Shown: piece after piece, positions 8,732 through 17,962 of the stretch
How positions within the stretch are numbered: the stretch's first letter is position 1
Layout: every line of letters begins with the position of its first letter
From: an uncultured Cocleimonas sp.
GTDB lineage: Bacteria > Pseudomonadota > Gammaproteobacteria > Thiotrichales > Thiotrichaceae
Length of the DNA stretch: 64,000 bases
Direction: 5' to 3'
Assembly (NCBI RefSeq): GCF_947495625.1
Contig: NZ_CANLZW010000021.1
Location: forward strand, 21,119-85,118
Notes under the pieces: generated by a model
What the model was told of the DNA's origin: nothing
Database searches by the model: none
Seen by the model: only the letters and a program-made list of their open reading frames with translations
Made by a program: the position numbers and the translations under genes

Positions 8732-10090
8732 ATGGATAAGATGAAAAAGAATTTTCTACAAGACATGAGTCGCAACCGCCTTCATATATTGTTTAGTATT
8801 TTCAGTGCGATAATCATCATCCTATTCGTTTTCTTTTTAAAATTCGTATATGACTCAAAAGCCTCAATAAACTCGACGCGTATTAATGCACTGCATCTTG
8901 ATTACAGTGATCGACTTTTGATTAATATGTTGAATATTCAAACGGGTGCAAGAGGGTATTTGTTATCAGATGACCCCGAATTCTTAGAGCCCTATAACGA
9001 AGGTATTAAAAACCTGGAAAACACCTTTGATTCAGTTGAAAAACATTGGCCAGATTATTTGAGTCAGCGAGAGATAGACGCCTTAGAATCAGAAGTGAAA
9101 AAAACCATTGTTCAGATATCTGATTTGGTGAGCCAAAAAGCACTTGATCAGAAAACCAGAATTTCAGAATTTGATGTTACAAAAAAACTGATGGATAGTT
9201 TACGCGACAGAATTTCTGAAATTAGGCAAACGATAAAAGAGAGTAATGCCAAGAATACTCAAGATAATTTAAATTCCTTAAATCTAATAAAGTGGTTATT
9301 GATACTACTCATTCTGATTGCATTTGGGTTGTTGTTTTTGTCTTTTGCGTTAACCGAACGCCAACAAAAAATGTTAAAAAATCACGCTGATGATATCGCT
9401 TTACGAAATAAAGAATTAGAAAAAACTGTCAATCAGAGGACTACAGATCTGGTTGATCTTGCGTCACATGTGACGACAACCAGTGAAAATGAAAAACAAC
9501 GCCTTGCCAGAGAATTGCATGATGAATTGGGCGCACTTCTAACTGCTGCTCGTATGGACAGTACCTGGATCAGTCGCTCTATTAATGAAGACCAAAAAGA
9601 AAAATTTGAAACCCGATTTACACGATTGATTGATTCGATTGATAAAAGTATTGCGCTAAAACGTCATATAACAACCAGTCTGGTTCCCCCTTTACTTAGG
9701 GAGATGGGCTTACATGAAGCAATCATTGCGATGACAGAAAATGATCCTAATCAGCCGCCAGCCACCTACCATGTCAAAATTGAAGACTCTCTCCCTGAGC
9801 TAGATAAAGACAGAGAACTCGCACTGTACCGTATCTGTCAGGAATCAATTAATAATATCTGGAAATATGCGAATGCTACCGAGGTATTCATCGAACTTAG
9901 CGTAGAAGATGATTTTTACTATTTAACCATTAAGGATAATGGCGAAGGTTTTGATCAAGCTCAAATAAAGAAAGGAACCCATGGGCTAGCTGGAATTCGG
10001 GCACGAGCAGCAATGTTTAAAGGAACTATGGAAATTGAATCAGCACCGGGAAAAGGGACGATCGTTAAGAGTAAATTAACAGTTAGTTAA
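8732..10090 (+). CDS. CHASE3-domain sensor histidine kinase (NarL-type)
   Basis: A 452-residue membrane kinase. The first membrane helix is at about 18-40. A periplasmic helical CHASE3-like region follows (about 41-185, with LLINMLNIQTGARGYLLSDD as its hallmark), then a second membrane helix at about 186-207. A coiled segment leads to the HisKA_3 dimerisation domain with RLAREL-H263-DELG. The ATPase domain has N-box CQESINNIWKYANA, and glycine motifs DNGEGF and GTHGLAGIRARA. HisKA_3 kinases phosphorylate NarL/GacA-class regulators, and one such regulator lies just beyond on the opposite strand. The gene ends 1 bp from the receiver gene stop (convergent). The start at 8732 is one of two nearby Met codons. 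Confidence 0.9.
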   Translation: MDKMKKNFLQDMSRNRLHILFSIFSAIIIILFVFFLKFVYDSKASINSTRINALHLDYSDRLLINMLNIQTGARGYLLSDDPEFLEPYNEGIKNLENTFDSVEKHWPDYLSQREIDALESEVKKTIVQISDLVSQKALDQKTRISEFDVTKKLMDSLRDRISEIRQTIKESNAKNTQDNLNSLNLIKWLLILLILIAFGLLFLSFALTERQQKMLKNHADDIALRNKELEKTVNQRTTDLVDLASHVTTTSENEKQRLARELHDELGALLTAARMDSTWISRSINEDQKEKFETRFTRLIDSIDKSIALKRHITTSLVPPLLREMGLHEAIIAMTENDPNQPPATYHVKIEDSLPELDKDRELALYRICQESINNIWKYANATEVFIELSVEDDFYYLTIKDNGEGFDQAQIKKGTHGLAGIRARAAMFKGTMEIESAPGKGTIVKSKLTVS

Positions 10091-10091
10091 A

Positions 10092-10484
10092 TTACTTTTT
10101 AGCCGCTTCTTCTATCCAGTCCATCATTTCGAATAACTGATAGGACTTATCGTAGAAGCCCTGAATATCTTGTTCCAGACACTTTTTCTTTAAATGCTTG
10201 GATGTATGATTGGTTAAAACCAGTTTCTCTGGTGTGCCATAAAGTTCCGGGTGATTATTGATTTCATTCAATACACCCAGACCATTGCCTTCATTTAATT
10301 CAAGATCGGCAATAACCAGATTGGGTTTATGCTCTTCAATCTCATTAAGTGCCTGAATTTGCCGGTCAGCTGTTGCGACTACATTCACTTGTTCAATACT
10401 GTCCAGATTCTCCAGGACAATATCTCTGAGTAATGGGTTGTCCTCGACAAGGACAATGGATAATTTTTCTGTGTTTAAAGCCAT
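10092..10484 (-). CDS. Stand-alone response-regulator receiver protein
   Basis: The 130-residue product is a single receiver domain: acidic pair E14-D15 in VLVEDNPLLRD, phospho-acceptor D60 in LVIADLELNEGNG, and LTNHTS with a conserved Lys near the C-terminal third. No output domain follows, so it may act by protein contact or as a phosphate sink. It is 35 bp downstream of the LuxR-type regulator gene on the same strand, likely co-transcribed, and convergent with the histidine kinase gene. Confidence 0.85.
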   Translation of the reverse strand: MALNTEKLSIVLVEDNPLLRDIVLENLDSIEQVNVVATADRQIQALNEIEEHKPNLVIADLELNEGNGLGVLNEINNHPELYGTPEKLVLTNHTSKHLKKKCLEQDIQGFYDKSYQLFEMMDWIEEAAKK

Positions 10485-10519
10485 AATATTGCCAATGTAT
10501 TCATGGGTTAATTTTATTT

Positions 10520-11167
10520 TTATAGGTCTAGTTCATTTTCTATTAAGCCGTGGTTTACGGCATAAATAGCTAATTCTGCGTTACTGTTCACACCCATTTT
10601 TTCCAGTAAACGCGAACGATAGGTACTGACGGTTTTAACGCTCAGATCGAGAATGTTAGCAATGTCAGAGACACTGGCACCTTCGCTGATACGCATAAAT
10701 ACCTGTAGCTCACGTTCTGATAAGTTTTTATGTGGTTCAGAGTCGTTTTCATTAAAGACCTCTCCAGCAAGTAATTCTGCTGTTTTGGAAGAGAGATAAC
10801 GACGTCCCAGGGAAACGGTTCTTATTGCTTTGATTAAATCTTCCTGTTCGCAGTCCTTGCATAAATAACCATTTGCGCCATTTTTGATCATGGGTAGGGC
10901 GTATTGTTCTTCAGGGTGCCCGCTTAGTATAAGTACAGCTAGTTTTTCATAACGTTGACGAAGGTGTCTTAGTACATCCACGCCACTTTTATTTGGTAGT
11001 GAAATATCAAGCAACACAACATCGCAGGGATTATCTTTAAGATAATTAATGATATCTTCACCCGATGAAGCTTCGTACACAACATTAAAATCAACTTCAT
11101 CTTGTAACATTTCATTGAAGCCACGTCTTACGATTTCATGATCATCAACAATTGCAATTTTTACCAC
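10520..11167 (-). CDS. GacA/UvrY-like response regulator (NarL/FixJ class)
   Basis: A 215-residue DNA-binding regulator. The receiver domain has D8-D9, phospho-acceptor D54 (VVLLDISLPNKSG) and LSGHPEEQ. The LuxR-type helix-turn-helix is LSERELQVFMRISEGASV followed by SDIANILDLSVKTVSTYRSR. The tail NAELAIYAVNHGLIEN resembles the end of UvrY/GacA. TGTAAG-N6-CTTACA boxes, the known operator form for that subfamily, occur near this gene and elsewhere in the window. It probably receives phosphate from the adjacent HisKA_3 kinase. It could equally be another NarL-class member; there is no csrB-like RNA in view. Confidence 0.85.
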   Translation of the reverse strand: MVKIAIVDDHEIVRRGFNEMLQDEVDFNVVYEASSGEDIINYLKDNPCDVVLLDISLPNKSGVDVLRHLRQRYEKLAVLILSGHPEEQYALPMIKNGANGYLCKDCEQEDLIKAIRTVSLGRRYLSSKTAELLAGEVFNENDSEPHKNLSERELQVFMRISEGASVSDIANILDLSVKTVSTYRSRLLEKMGVNSNAELAIYAVNHGLIENELDL

Positions 11168-11296
11168 ATTATTTACCTACACCTCTGATTAATATCAAAA
11201 ACTATTAACTGTACTTCATTCTGCTTACTTTTATTTATACCAGTTTTTAAATAGATTTCTAAAAGTTTCTATTTAAGTAGTTGTATATAAGTAGTC

Positions 11297-11326
11297 AAAA
11301 AAACAGCCTTAAAGTAGGGGGGTGTA
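11297..11326 (+). repeat. G6 element copy, regulator/OMP divergent region
   Basis: A7 CAGCCTTAA followed by AGTAGGGGGGTGTA. The right end is the GTGTA variant rather than GTGACTTA. It lies 130 bp upstream of the minus-strand response regulator gene. Confidence 0.85.
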
Positions 11327-11387
11327 TTCCCTAATAATAAGATATTCCGTTTAACAGTTTTTAACAATAGGACAATTGAACATTTCA

Positions 11388-11405
11388 TGTAGGACATGTC
11401 CTACA
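11388..11405. promoter_or_regulatory. GacA-type operator variant (TGTAGG-N6-CCTACA)
   Basis: A perfect 18-bp palindrome TGTAGGACATGTCCTACA in the divergent region between the response regulator (start 11167, minus) and the outer-membrane protein gene (start 11673, plus). It has the same spacing as the TGTAAG-N6-CTTACA boxes with G/C at position 5, so it may mediate autoregulation. Confidence 0.55.
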
Positions 11406-11460
11406 GTTCATTTTTGATAATTATACTCCATCGTCATCCTTTTATCGTTGTATCCAGTTG

Positions 11461-11478
11461 TGTAAGTCAAAGACTACA
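11461..11478. promoter_or_regulatory. Degenerate GacA-type box upstream of the OMP gene
   Basis: TGTAAG-TCAAAG-ACTACA. The left half is perfect and the right half has two mismatches. It lies 195 bp before the outer-membrane protein gene and about 73 bp from the palindrome at 11388. Confidence 0.3.
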
Positions 11479-11672
11479 TTCGAATGTGATTCTGCTGACA
11501 GCCAGCAATTGATAATTTTTAGAAGATAGATTCCAAGATGAAGTTTGAAAAAAGCTTCTCGTTTATTTTATAACTTTCTCGTTACTTTATCTGAACAAAA
11601 AAGTTAACGAAAAATTAAACAAAGAAAATTTAAACACCATCTATTAATTTTTTATCAAAAAAGGAAAATGTT

Positions 11673-12863
11673 ATGACAAGGCAATCACTACTAAAAATAG
11701 CTATTTCAACGGCAATCGTTTCTGCAAGTTCAACAGCGGTTATGGCTGAACCATTGATTACAGATTATGAAAAAGCCACCTCAGCATACGAAGATGCTTA
11801 TTTCTCAGGTAACTTGAATCTAGACAGTGGTAATCAGGATCAGACCAGCTACGATCTGGACTTATCTATCGATTATGAAAAAGTATTTAGCTCTAAGAAC
11901 CGTAATACGAAATTGGACTTTTTAGGAACGGGAACGGTATCGAGAGGATCTAGTAGTGGTGATGATAGAGAAAGTACCTATCAGGCACTGGGTTCAGCAA
12001 CTGTCGATAATTACTTTAATGCTGATAAGAGCAATGCATTCTGGTATGGCAAAGGTGAAGTAGGTGTTAAAAAAGGACAGGAAGATCCATTCACTAAAGC
12101 AACAGCTGGTGTTGGTTATGGTCGAGTAGTCAATGTCACTCCAATGGCGCGATCAATTCGTATCGTCCAGGAATTACGTGAAAATGGGTTTATAACGTCA
12201 GACCCTTCTAATGCGACCTATCAAAAGATTGCTCAAATCATCGAACGTGAAGCTGAGTATCGTTCTAAATACGGCTATGAGGATTATGAGCAATACTGGG
12301 TTCAGGATATTGAAACCGAACTTAAAGCTAGCGGTTTGACAAATGGTGCCACTGGTTTGAACGCTAGAGCAATATTAAAGTCGTATGATGTTCTAGTGAA
12401 TGAGCGAATCTCAACACGTAAGAGCGGCTGGTTAGTGCGCGCAGGTGTTGGTGCGGTATTATCAGATTATGATGGCGAAGATGGCAAGCCAGCATTAGAA
12501 ATAGGTGCTGAATACCACAAGCCTCTAAGTAATCGTACGCAGTTTTCTAACGAAGCTATTGCTACCGCAACACTTAAAGATGGCGATGACAGCTTTAACT
12601 TCAATAACGCTATGTCATTAACGCACGAATTAACTGACAAAATAGATTGGGAAAACAAGTGGACGCTGGATCATAATGAATCAGATACAGGTCCAGAACT
12701 TACAACCAACACGGTGGGTTCTACTTTCCTATATAGCTTGACTAACAAACTAGACTTTAGTGTTGAAGCAAGGTTGACTGACACTGATGATAGAATTGCC
12801 AATAACGGCAATGATGAATTGGATAAAAGTCTGACTATGGGTGTTAGATACCGTCTTAAGTAA
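11673..12863 (+). CDS. Probable outer-membrane beta-barrel protein with signal peptide
   Basis: A 396-residue protein. Residues 1-25 form a signal peptide ending VMA-EP. The mature part alternates short amphipathic strands (YDLDLSIDYEKVFSSKNRN, ALEIGAEYHKPLSNRTQFSN, LDFSVEARLTDTDDRI). It ends in KSLTMGVRYRLK, a barrel-like last strand although the final residue is not aromatic. A soluble helical insert of about 80 residues lies in the middle (REAEYRSKYGYEDYEQYW). This looks like a DUF481- or porin-like barrel, but I cannot name a family. AAAAAGGAAAA precedes the ATG. A terminator follows at 12949. GacA-type boxes occur upstream. Confidence 0.6.
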   Translation: MTRQSLLKIAISTAIVSASSTAVMAEPLITDYEKATSAYEDAYFSGNLNLDSGNQDQTSYDLDLSIDYEKVFSSKNRNTKLDFLGTGTVSRGSSSGDDRESTYQALGSATVDNYFNADKSNAFWYGKGEVGVKKGQEDPFTKATAGVGYGRVVNVTPMARSIRIVQELRENGFITSDPSNATYQKIAQIIEREAEYRSKYGYEDYEQYWVQDIETELKASGLTNGATGLNARAILKSYDVLVNERISTRKSGWLVRAGVGAVLSDYDGEDGKPALEIGAEYHKPLSNRTQFSNEAIATATLKDGDDSFNFNNAMSLTHELTDKIDWENKWTLDHNESDTGPELTTNTVGSTFLYSLTNKLDFSVEARLTDTDDRIANNGNDELDKSLTMGVRYRLK

Positions 12864-12948
12864 AATCAATATAAGCGTCTAATGAGATGATGCTATTTAT
12901 AATTATTAGATGCGAGTATTAGATCTATACATTAGATATATAAAGCAC

Positions 12949-12987
12949 AACAATAAGGGCCTGTTATTAGCAGGTCTTTATTGTTTT
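12949..12987 (+). terminator. Terminator after the OMP gene
   Basis: Hairpin AACAATAA...CTG / CAG...TTATTGTT followed by TTTAT, 86 bp after the OMP stop. Confidence 0.7.
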
Positions 12988-13081
12988 TATTATTAAGCTT
13001 ATTACTTTCATTGTTTATTTCAACAAGCATTAAGCGATATCAAATCAATTACTATAAATATGCGATAAGGTTATTTAGTCT

Positions 13082-14422
13082 ATGAAAACACGAATACTTC
13101 ATTTTCTTGGCAATATCAGCGCGAATTTCTGGATGATTCCGTTGTTTTCACTTTTTATCGGTGCTGGTTTGGCATTCCTTAATTTTTATCTCGATAAGAC
13201 CTTGTTAGCCCGTCACATTGAATATCCTGACTTATATCTTTACTTCAATAATTCACAAAATATTCGCTCTTTGTTGAGCGTATCGGCAACCTCTTTTCTA
13301 GGAGTAGCCGGGGTTTCTTTTTCCATTACCATTGCTTCTCTTACACTAGCTTCACAACAATTTGGCCCACGCTTATTGCGCAACTTTATGTTAGATCGCT
13401 TCAATCAATTGGTGCTTGGTTGTTTCATTGGTACATTTTTATATTGTATTTTGCTTTTACAATTTACCAGTTCTATGGACCTTGAGAAAACTACCCCATT
13501 TGTATCGATGATTTTTTTATTGGTACTTATATTCATAAACTTACTAGTACTGGTTTTTTTCATTCATCACGTAGCCGTTGCCATACAAGCAGATACCGTT
13601 ATCAGCGATGTAGATAAAGAATTGGTTGCTCAATTACTAAAACTTTTCCCTGATAAGGTGGAAACAGATGAGCAACCAATAAAATTAAAAGTACCTTCAA
13701 ATATCGATCAGAAATTTGAGAAGCAAGGCAAAGAGGTTTTTGCCTATAACTCTGGATATCTACAGGCATTAGATATCGATGCGTTAATAAAATGTGGCAG
13801 TGATAATAAAATCGCATTAAAAATTATCGTGAAGCCCGGTGAGTTTATTATCAAAGACTCGTTGATCGGTTACTTTTTAAATAGGGATGAGTCTGATAAC
13901 GAAGATGCCGTTAAAGATCAAATCAATTCTCAACTTATCATGGGTGTAAAACCAACGCCGGAGCAAGACCCTGAATTTGCTATCCGGCAATTAGTCGAAG
14001 TAGCGGTAAGAGCATTGTCGCCAGGAATCAATGATCCCTTTACTGCTATCAGTTGTATTGATAGATTAGCTGACAATATTGCGCTGTTAATGGGTAGACA
14101 ATTCCCCAGCGATCAGCATGTAGATGATAGCGGTCATCTAGTATTGCAATTAAAGCCATTTACCATAAACGGCATCATCGAAGCGTCTTTTAACCAGATA
14201 CGCCAACATGGCAAAAATGATATTGCAGTAACTATCCATTTACTACAAACACTGCATAAGTTGGCATTAATCAGCAATACATCCGAACAAGCGAAAGCCA
14301 TCAACAAGCAAACCAGAGCCATCGTTTCAGAACAAAAAACGAAAGGACTTTCAGAATATGACAGTGAAGATATTAAGCACTGGGGAGACAAAGTCGAATC
14401 AGTATTGAAAGAGAAAATTTGA
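13082..14422 (+). CDS. DUF2254 family membrane protein
   Basis: A 446-residue protein with four hydrophobic segments in the first 170 residues (about 15-36, 65-90, 113-133, 140-168) and a soluble C-terminal half. LLSVSATSFLGVAGVSFSITIASLTLASQQFGPRLLRNFM is the recognisable DUF2254 signature. VEVAVRALSPGINDPFTAISCIDRL in the cytoplasmic part is also strongly conserved in that family. The function is unknown. It stands alone between terminators. Confidence 0.85.
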   Translation: MKTRILHFLGNISANFWMIPLFSLFIGAGLAFLNFYLDKTLLARHIEYPDLYLYFNNSQNIRSLLSVSATSFLGVAGVSFSITIASLTLASQQFGPRLLRNFMLDRFNQLVLGCFIGTFLYCILLLQFTSSMDLEKTTPFVSMIFLLVLIFINLLVLVFFIHHVAVAIQADTVISDVDKELVAQLLKLFPDKVETDEQPIKLKVPSNIDQKFEKQGKEVFAYNSGYLQALDIDALIKCGSDNKIALKIIVKPGEFIIKDSLIGYFLNRDESDNEDAVKDQINSQLIMGVKPTPEQDPEFAIRQLVEVAVRALSPGINDPFTAISCIDRLADNIALLMGRQFPSDQHVDDSGHLVLQLKPFTINGIIEASFNQIRQHGKNDIAVTIHLLQTLHKLALISNTSEQAKAINKQTRAIVSEQKTKGLSEYDSEDIKHWGDKVESVLKEKI

Positions 14423-14423
14423 G

Positions 14424-14444
14424 CACTATATTTTTATTATAGTG
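14424..14444 (+). terminator. Possible weak terminator after the DUF2254 gene
   Basis: A 7-bp stem CACTATA/TATAGTG with a 7-nt T-rich loop directly after the stop codon. The stem is AT-rich and the downstream T-tract is poor. Confidence 0.35.
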
Positions 14445-14527
14445 ATTTAATCAAACAATCAGTTTTTATATACAGTAATAAATAAATAGAAAGCAATCAA
14501 TCAATAACAACGAGTAAAGGTGATATC

Positions 14528-15319
14528 GTGATTTTTAAACAACTATATGAACAAGATTCCAGCACTTACACATATCTCATTGCCTGTGAAGAAACGGGAC
14601 AGTCAGTATTAATAGACCCTGTTATAGATACGGTTGAACGTGATATGTTGACTCTTAAAGAACTCGGATTGGGTTTAACCTACACGCTTGAAACTCACAT
14701 GCATGCGGACCACCTCACCGGTGCGAAAAAATTAAAACAGTTTGCAGGGAGTAAAATTGTGGTTCCGGCAATGGAGCAATTAGCGTGTGCCGATTTAGGT
14801 GTTTCAGAAGGCACTCCATTTATGGTGGGTAATATTAAGTTAGAACCACTATTCACACCGGGTCATACCGGAAAACATCATGCCTATTTATTAGATAATG
14901 GCATGCAGAAAATTTTGTTTACCGGTGATGCTCTGTTGATTGAAGCCTGCGGCAGAACAGATTTCCAGTCAGGAGATCCCGTCAAATTATACGAAAGTAT
15001 TACCCAGAAGTTTTTCACCTTGCCAGACGAGACTATTGTTTATCCTGCGCACGATTATGAAGGACGCCAGATAACAACCATTGGTCAGGAAAAGAACAGG
15101 AATCCACGTTTAGGCAATAATAAATCCCAAGACGAATTTGTGGATATCATGAATGGCCTTGATTTGCCTTACCCACGCAAGATTGATTTTGCCGTGCCTG
15201 GCAATGAAGCCTGTGGAGAATGTCCGGGTGATATTCCTGAAGAATATCGTGGTCCTTGCGATATCGTAGATTTACCGCAAGATTTGATACGCGCAGTTCG
15301 CGCAGGTGATCAGGGTTAA
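14528..15319 (+). CDS. Persulfide dioxygenase-like metallo-beta-lactamase-fold protein (ETHE1 type)
   Basis: The 263-residue product starts with GTG behind a TAAAGGTG ribosome site. It has the MBL signature ETHMHADHLTGA, FTPGHTGKHHAYLL and FTGDALLIEACGRTDFQSGD. The GRTDFQ motif is diagnostic for the ETHE1/persulfide dioxygenase branch, which oxidises glutathione persulfide to sulfite with a mononuclear iron. A C-terminal extension of about 60 residues carries CGECPGDIPEEYRGPC, not part of the minimal fold. It is monocistronic, with a perfect 14-bp stem-loop after the stop. A related MBL hydrolase cannot be excluded, but the motif favours sulfur oxidation. Confidence 0.85.
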   Translation: MIFKQLYEQDSSTYTYLIACEETGQSVLIDPVIDTVERDMLTLKELGLGLTYTLETHMHADHLTGAKKLKQFAGSKIVVPAMEQLACADLGVSEGTPFMVGNIKLEPLFTPGHTGKHHAYLLDNGMQKILFTGDALLIEACGRTDFQSGDPVKLYESITQKFFTLPDETIVYPAHDYEGRQITTIGQEKNRNPRLGNNKSQDEFVDIMNGLDLPYPRKIDFAVPGNEACGECPGDIPEEYRGPCDIVDLPQDLIRAVRAGDQG

Positions 15320-15325
15320 ATTAAC

Positions 15326-15360
15326 TATTATCGCTAGCAATATAAATGCTAGCGATAATA
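15326..15360. terminator. Perfect 14-bp stem-loop between convergent genes
   Basis: Arms of 14 nt (15326-15339 and 15347-15360, containing TCGCTAGCA/TGCTAGCGA) with a 7-nt loop, 7 bp after the dioxygenase stop. There is no clear T-tract on either side, so termination is inferred from position. Confidence 0.55.
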
Positions 15361-15384
15361 AAACACAATCCTACATTGTGAAGT

Positions 15385-15450
15385 TTAAGTTCTTTTAGTC
15401 ATTTCAACTAACTAAATGAAAAAAGGCCTAAAAGTAGGGGGGGTGACCTA
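15385..15450 (+). repeat. G6 element copy, extended form
   Basis: Carries the upstream extension TTCTTTTAGTCATTTCAACT shared with the copy at 58.8 kb. Then come A6 GGCCTAAA and AGTAGGGGGGGTGACCTA, with seven Gs. It lies between convergent dioxygenase and nhaA genes, 19 bp from the nhaA stop. Confidence 0.85.
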
Positions 15451-15468
15451 AATTAAAGATAATAGTCG

Positions 15469-16830
15469 TTAATTATCTTTGGCAGATAACACCCACAACC
15501 AAATTACCCCTAAGATGCCAGCTAATGCGGTCGCTAGCATAATACTCAGCTTCGCCTGAGTTAGCATTTCAGGATGGTTAGGAAAACTCAGTGATGCGAT
15601 AAAAATCGACATCGTGAAGCCCATTCCCGCAAGTAATCCAACTCCAGTAATATGCTTCAGTGTTACATTCTCTGGTAGCTGTCCCCAATTCAGCTTTATA
15701 GCTATCCAGCTCATCAACACGATACCGATGGGTTTACCTAATACTAAACCAGCAATAATTCCCCAGCTGATGGTGGCGGGTATCATCGCATTAATGGTAT
15801 CAAGTGAAATCACAATACCGGCGTTAAGAAACGCGAAAATGGGTATCACGAATAAACTCACAGGCCTTTCTAAGGTGGTTTCCCAGCTTCTTAAAGGTGT
15901 TTTCGTTTCTTTGGCACGTTCTTCAACTGATTCGACAACTTCATGATTGCTGGCCTCTGCCAGCATTTCAGTTTCTGGATTTTTATCTATTTGATCCATC
16001 TGTTTCGCGGCACTTCTCAGTTTTTTCGCTAAATTACGCGGATGAAGTCTAGGACGAGCAGGAATTGCGAAGGCAGCAAGCACACCAGCAACCGTAGCAT
16101 GCACTCCAGATAATAACGTTGCGTACCACAGCAGAATGCTGACCAGCAAATAAGGCAGTGGTTTGCGAATACCTAAACGATTCATAATCAATAACAAAGC
16201 AAACAAACCGGCAGCGACAAACACCAATTGCAAATTAAGTTGCTCGGTATAGAACACCGCAATAACAATGATCGCGCCAATATCATCGACAATCGCTAGT
16301 GCAACCAGAAAGACTTTCAAACCACTGGGTACTCGTGAGCCGAGCAGAACTAAAGCACCCAACGCAAATGCAGCATCCGTCGCCATCGGTATTCCCCAGC
16401 CTGCAGCGCTTTCGCTATCGTAATTAAATGCAGCAAAGATTAAGGCAGGAACAATCATTCCACCAAACGCTGCCATAATTACCGTACTAGACTGGCTAAA
16501 AGATTGTAATTCACCCGCTATAAATTCGCGTTTGATCTCCAGACCCAGCAAAAAGAAAAACAGCACCATCAAACCATCATTGACCCAATGATGTAATGAT
16601 TTACGAATTTCGTAGTCATTAAATACGAGGCCAAATTCAATATGTTCAAGCGCGTAGTAATAATCTTTCAGTGGACTGTTGACCACAATTAACGCCGCAA
16701 ACGTTGCAAGGACCAGCAATAGCGCCCCGGATATCTGGTTACTTACAAAACGATTAAAAGGCTCGGTGAGTTTTTCAAACTGTATTTCAATGGGATTAGC
16801 AAGATCAGCTTTAGGCTGCTTATCACTCAT
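15469..16830 (-). CDS. nhaA: Na+/H+ antiporter NhaA
   Basis: A 453-residue inner-membrane antiporter of the NhaA family, exporting Na+ in exchange for H+. Recognisable motifs are HHWVNDGLMVLFFFLLGLEIKRE, GWGIPMATDAAFALGAL with the family Thr-Asp, and FLVALAIVDDIGAIIVIAVFY with the paired Asp residues of the ion site. It is longer than E. coli NhaA (388). The excess is in a charged loop around residues 270-310 (AKQMDQIDKNPETEMLAEAS). It is monocistronic, and its stop lies just behind a G6 element. Confidence 0.93.
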   Translation of the reverse strand: MSDKQPKADLANPIEIQFEKLTEPFNRFVSNQISGALLLVLATFAALIVVNSPLKDYYYALEHIEFGLVFNDYEIRKSLHHWVNDGLMVLFFFLLGLEIKREFIAGELQSFSQSSTVIMAAFGGMIVPALIFAAFNYDSESAAGWGIPMATDAAFALGALVLLGSRVPSGLKVFLVALAIVDDIGAIIVIAVFYTEQLNLQLVFVAAGLFALLLIMNRLGIRKPLPYLLVSILLWYATLLSGVHATVAGVLAAFAIPARPRLHPRNLAKKLRSAAKQMDQIDKNPETEMLAEASNHEVVESVEERAKETKTPLRSWETTLERPVSLFVIPIFAFLNAGIVISLDTINAMIPATISWGIIAGLVLGKPIGIVLMSWIAIKLNWGQLPENVTLKHITGVGLLAGMGFTMSIFIASLSFPNHPEMLTQAKLSIMLATALAGILGVIWLWVLSAKDN

Positions 16831-17065
16831 TATTTAACGCTCCGTTTCTTATTTATTTGAGTTAATCGTTTGGTTTTGAATATCAATGGCAGATATGCCT
16901 TCTCATTAATTTAGTTCCATTAATTTAGGACTATTAATATAAAAAGACACTAAGAGAAATGCGTTCTAAATACAAACTAACACACTGTGAATATTGTTAA
17001 TATATGTATAAAAAAATGCTGATTAAATTTGAGGTATTTTGTTGTAAATATTTAAAAATTAAGGA

Positions 17066-17677
17066 CTATTTCCATAATACATACAACGCCAAAACTACTT
17101 CATTGAAAGCAGTTACGCCATGAATATCATTGGGGTGATTATAGATAACATCACCCGGCACTAATTTTTTGAAAACTTCTGAACCACCATAACGCCAGTC
17201 GGCCTCGCCAGATAAAACCAAATAAAGTTCCTGAGGTTGATGTTGGTGAAGAGGGTAGCTCTGATGCTTATCAAGCAATAATAATCCAACTACGATATCA
17301 CCTAATTCAAACAATTCATTGAAAATGCCTAGTGCCATTTGTTCTCCTTTTTCGTCAGTTCGGGGAGAAGGTTTCCATACCAGTTCTGTCGCTATCTGTT
17401 GAAAATTAAAGGTAAAAGGTGTCGGTTTTATATGTTTTATTTGCTCTATAACAGGCAATAGCTGAGGGCTAAATTGCTTTACCCCGGGGGATTTGATTCT
17501 TTGACTAAAGGTTTCAGCGCCTTCTAATAAAATAGGATCACTAGTCTGCTTGCTTATAGCGTCAGCGCATTGTCTTAAAAAAGACAGGATTTGTTCAGAT
17601 GTATTCATAGTTTCCGGTATTTTCTTCATCATATTTTTTAAGCCATTTTCAAACCAGTTCCAGACTATTGCACTCAC
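17066..17677 (-). CDS. Cupin protein, DMSP-lyase-like
   Basis: The 203-residue product has a C-terminal cupin barrel with YPLHQHQPQELYLVLSGEADW. This gives candidate metal ligands H144, H146, E150 and Y152, plus H186 in HPNDIHGV. The arrangement and the closing LALYVLWK resemble the DddL/DddQ/DddW group that cleaves dimethylsulfoniopropionate to DMS and acrylate. Other cupins with this core have different activities. The first codon of the longest frame is GTG with no ribosome site. Internal ATGs at residues 16, 17 or 24 are plausible starts. No acrylate-processing genes are adjacent. Confidence 0.55.
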   Translation of the reverse strand: MSAIVWNWFENGLKNMMKKIPETMNTSEQILSFLRQCADAISKQTSDPILLEGAETFSQRIKSPGVKQFSPQLLPVIEQIKHIKPTPFTFNFQQIATELVWKPSPRTDEKGEQMALGIFNELFELGDIVVGLLLLDKHQSYPLHQHQPQELYLVLSGEADWRYGGSEVFKKLVPGDVIYNHPNDIHGVTAFNEVVLALYVLWK

Positions 17678-17962
17678 TTAGGGCTAAGAGTTAACGGCTA
17701 ACTAGTATGGTTAAGCAATTATTTCTAACATAATGATTATAGGTTTAACTTCTTACTTTTGTGTTCGAATGTTTGTTTGACCTTTATCAATAGTTACTTC
17801 AATTTTTCGTTTTTTAGTTCCAATTCTTGCATGACTATTGTTAGAAAGTAGTACTCTGTAGTGAGAAAAGGAATTGTTAGGTAAATTTACTGAGATGAGG
17901 AGCTTAATACCTAAATCAATAAATGCCGTTAGCAAAATGTTTATAACAAGGGAGAGTTTATT

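Noticed and set aside
17753..17935. 60-codon minus-strand ORF between the cupin gene and the 92-residue gene
   Set aside because: No ribosome site, no recognisable pattern, and it covers the promoter region of the 17963 gene.
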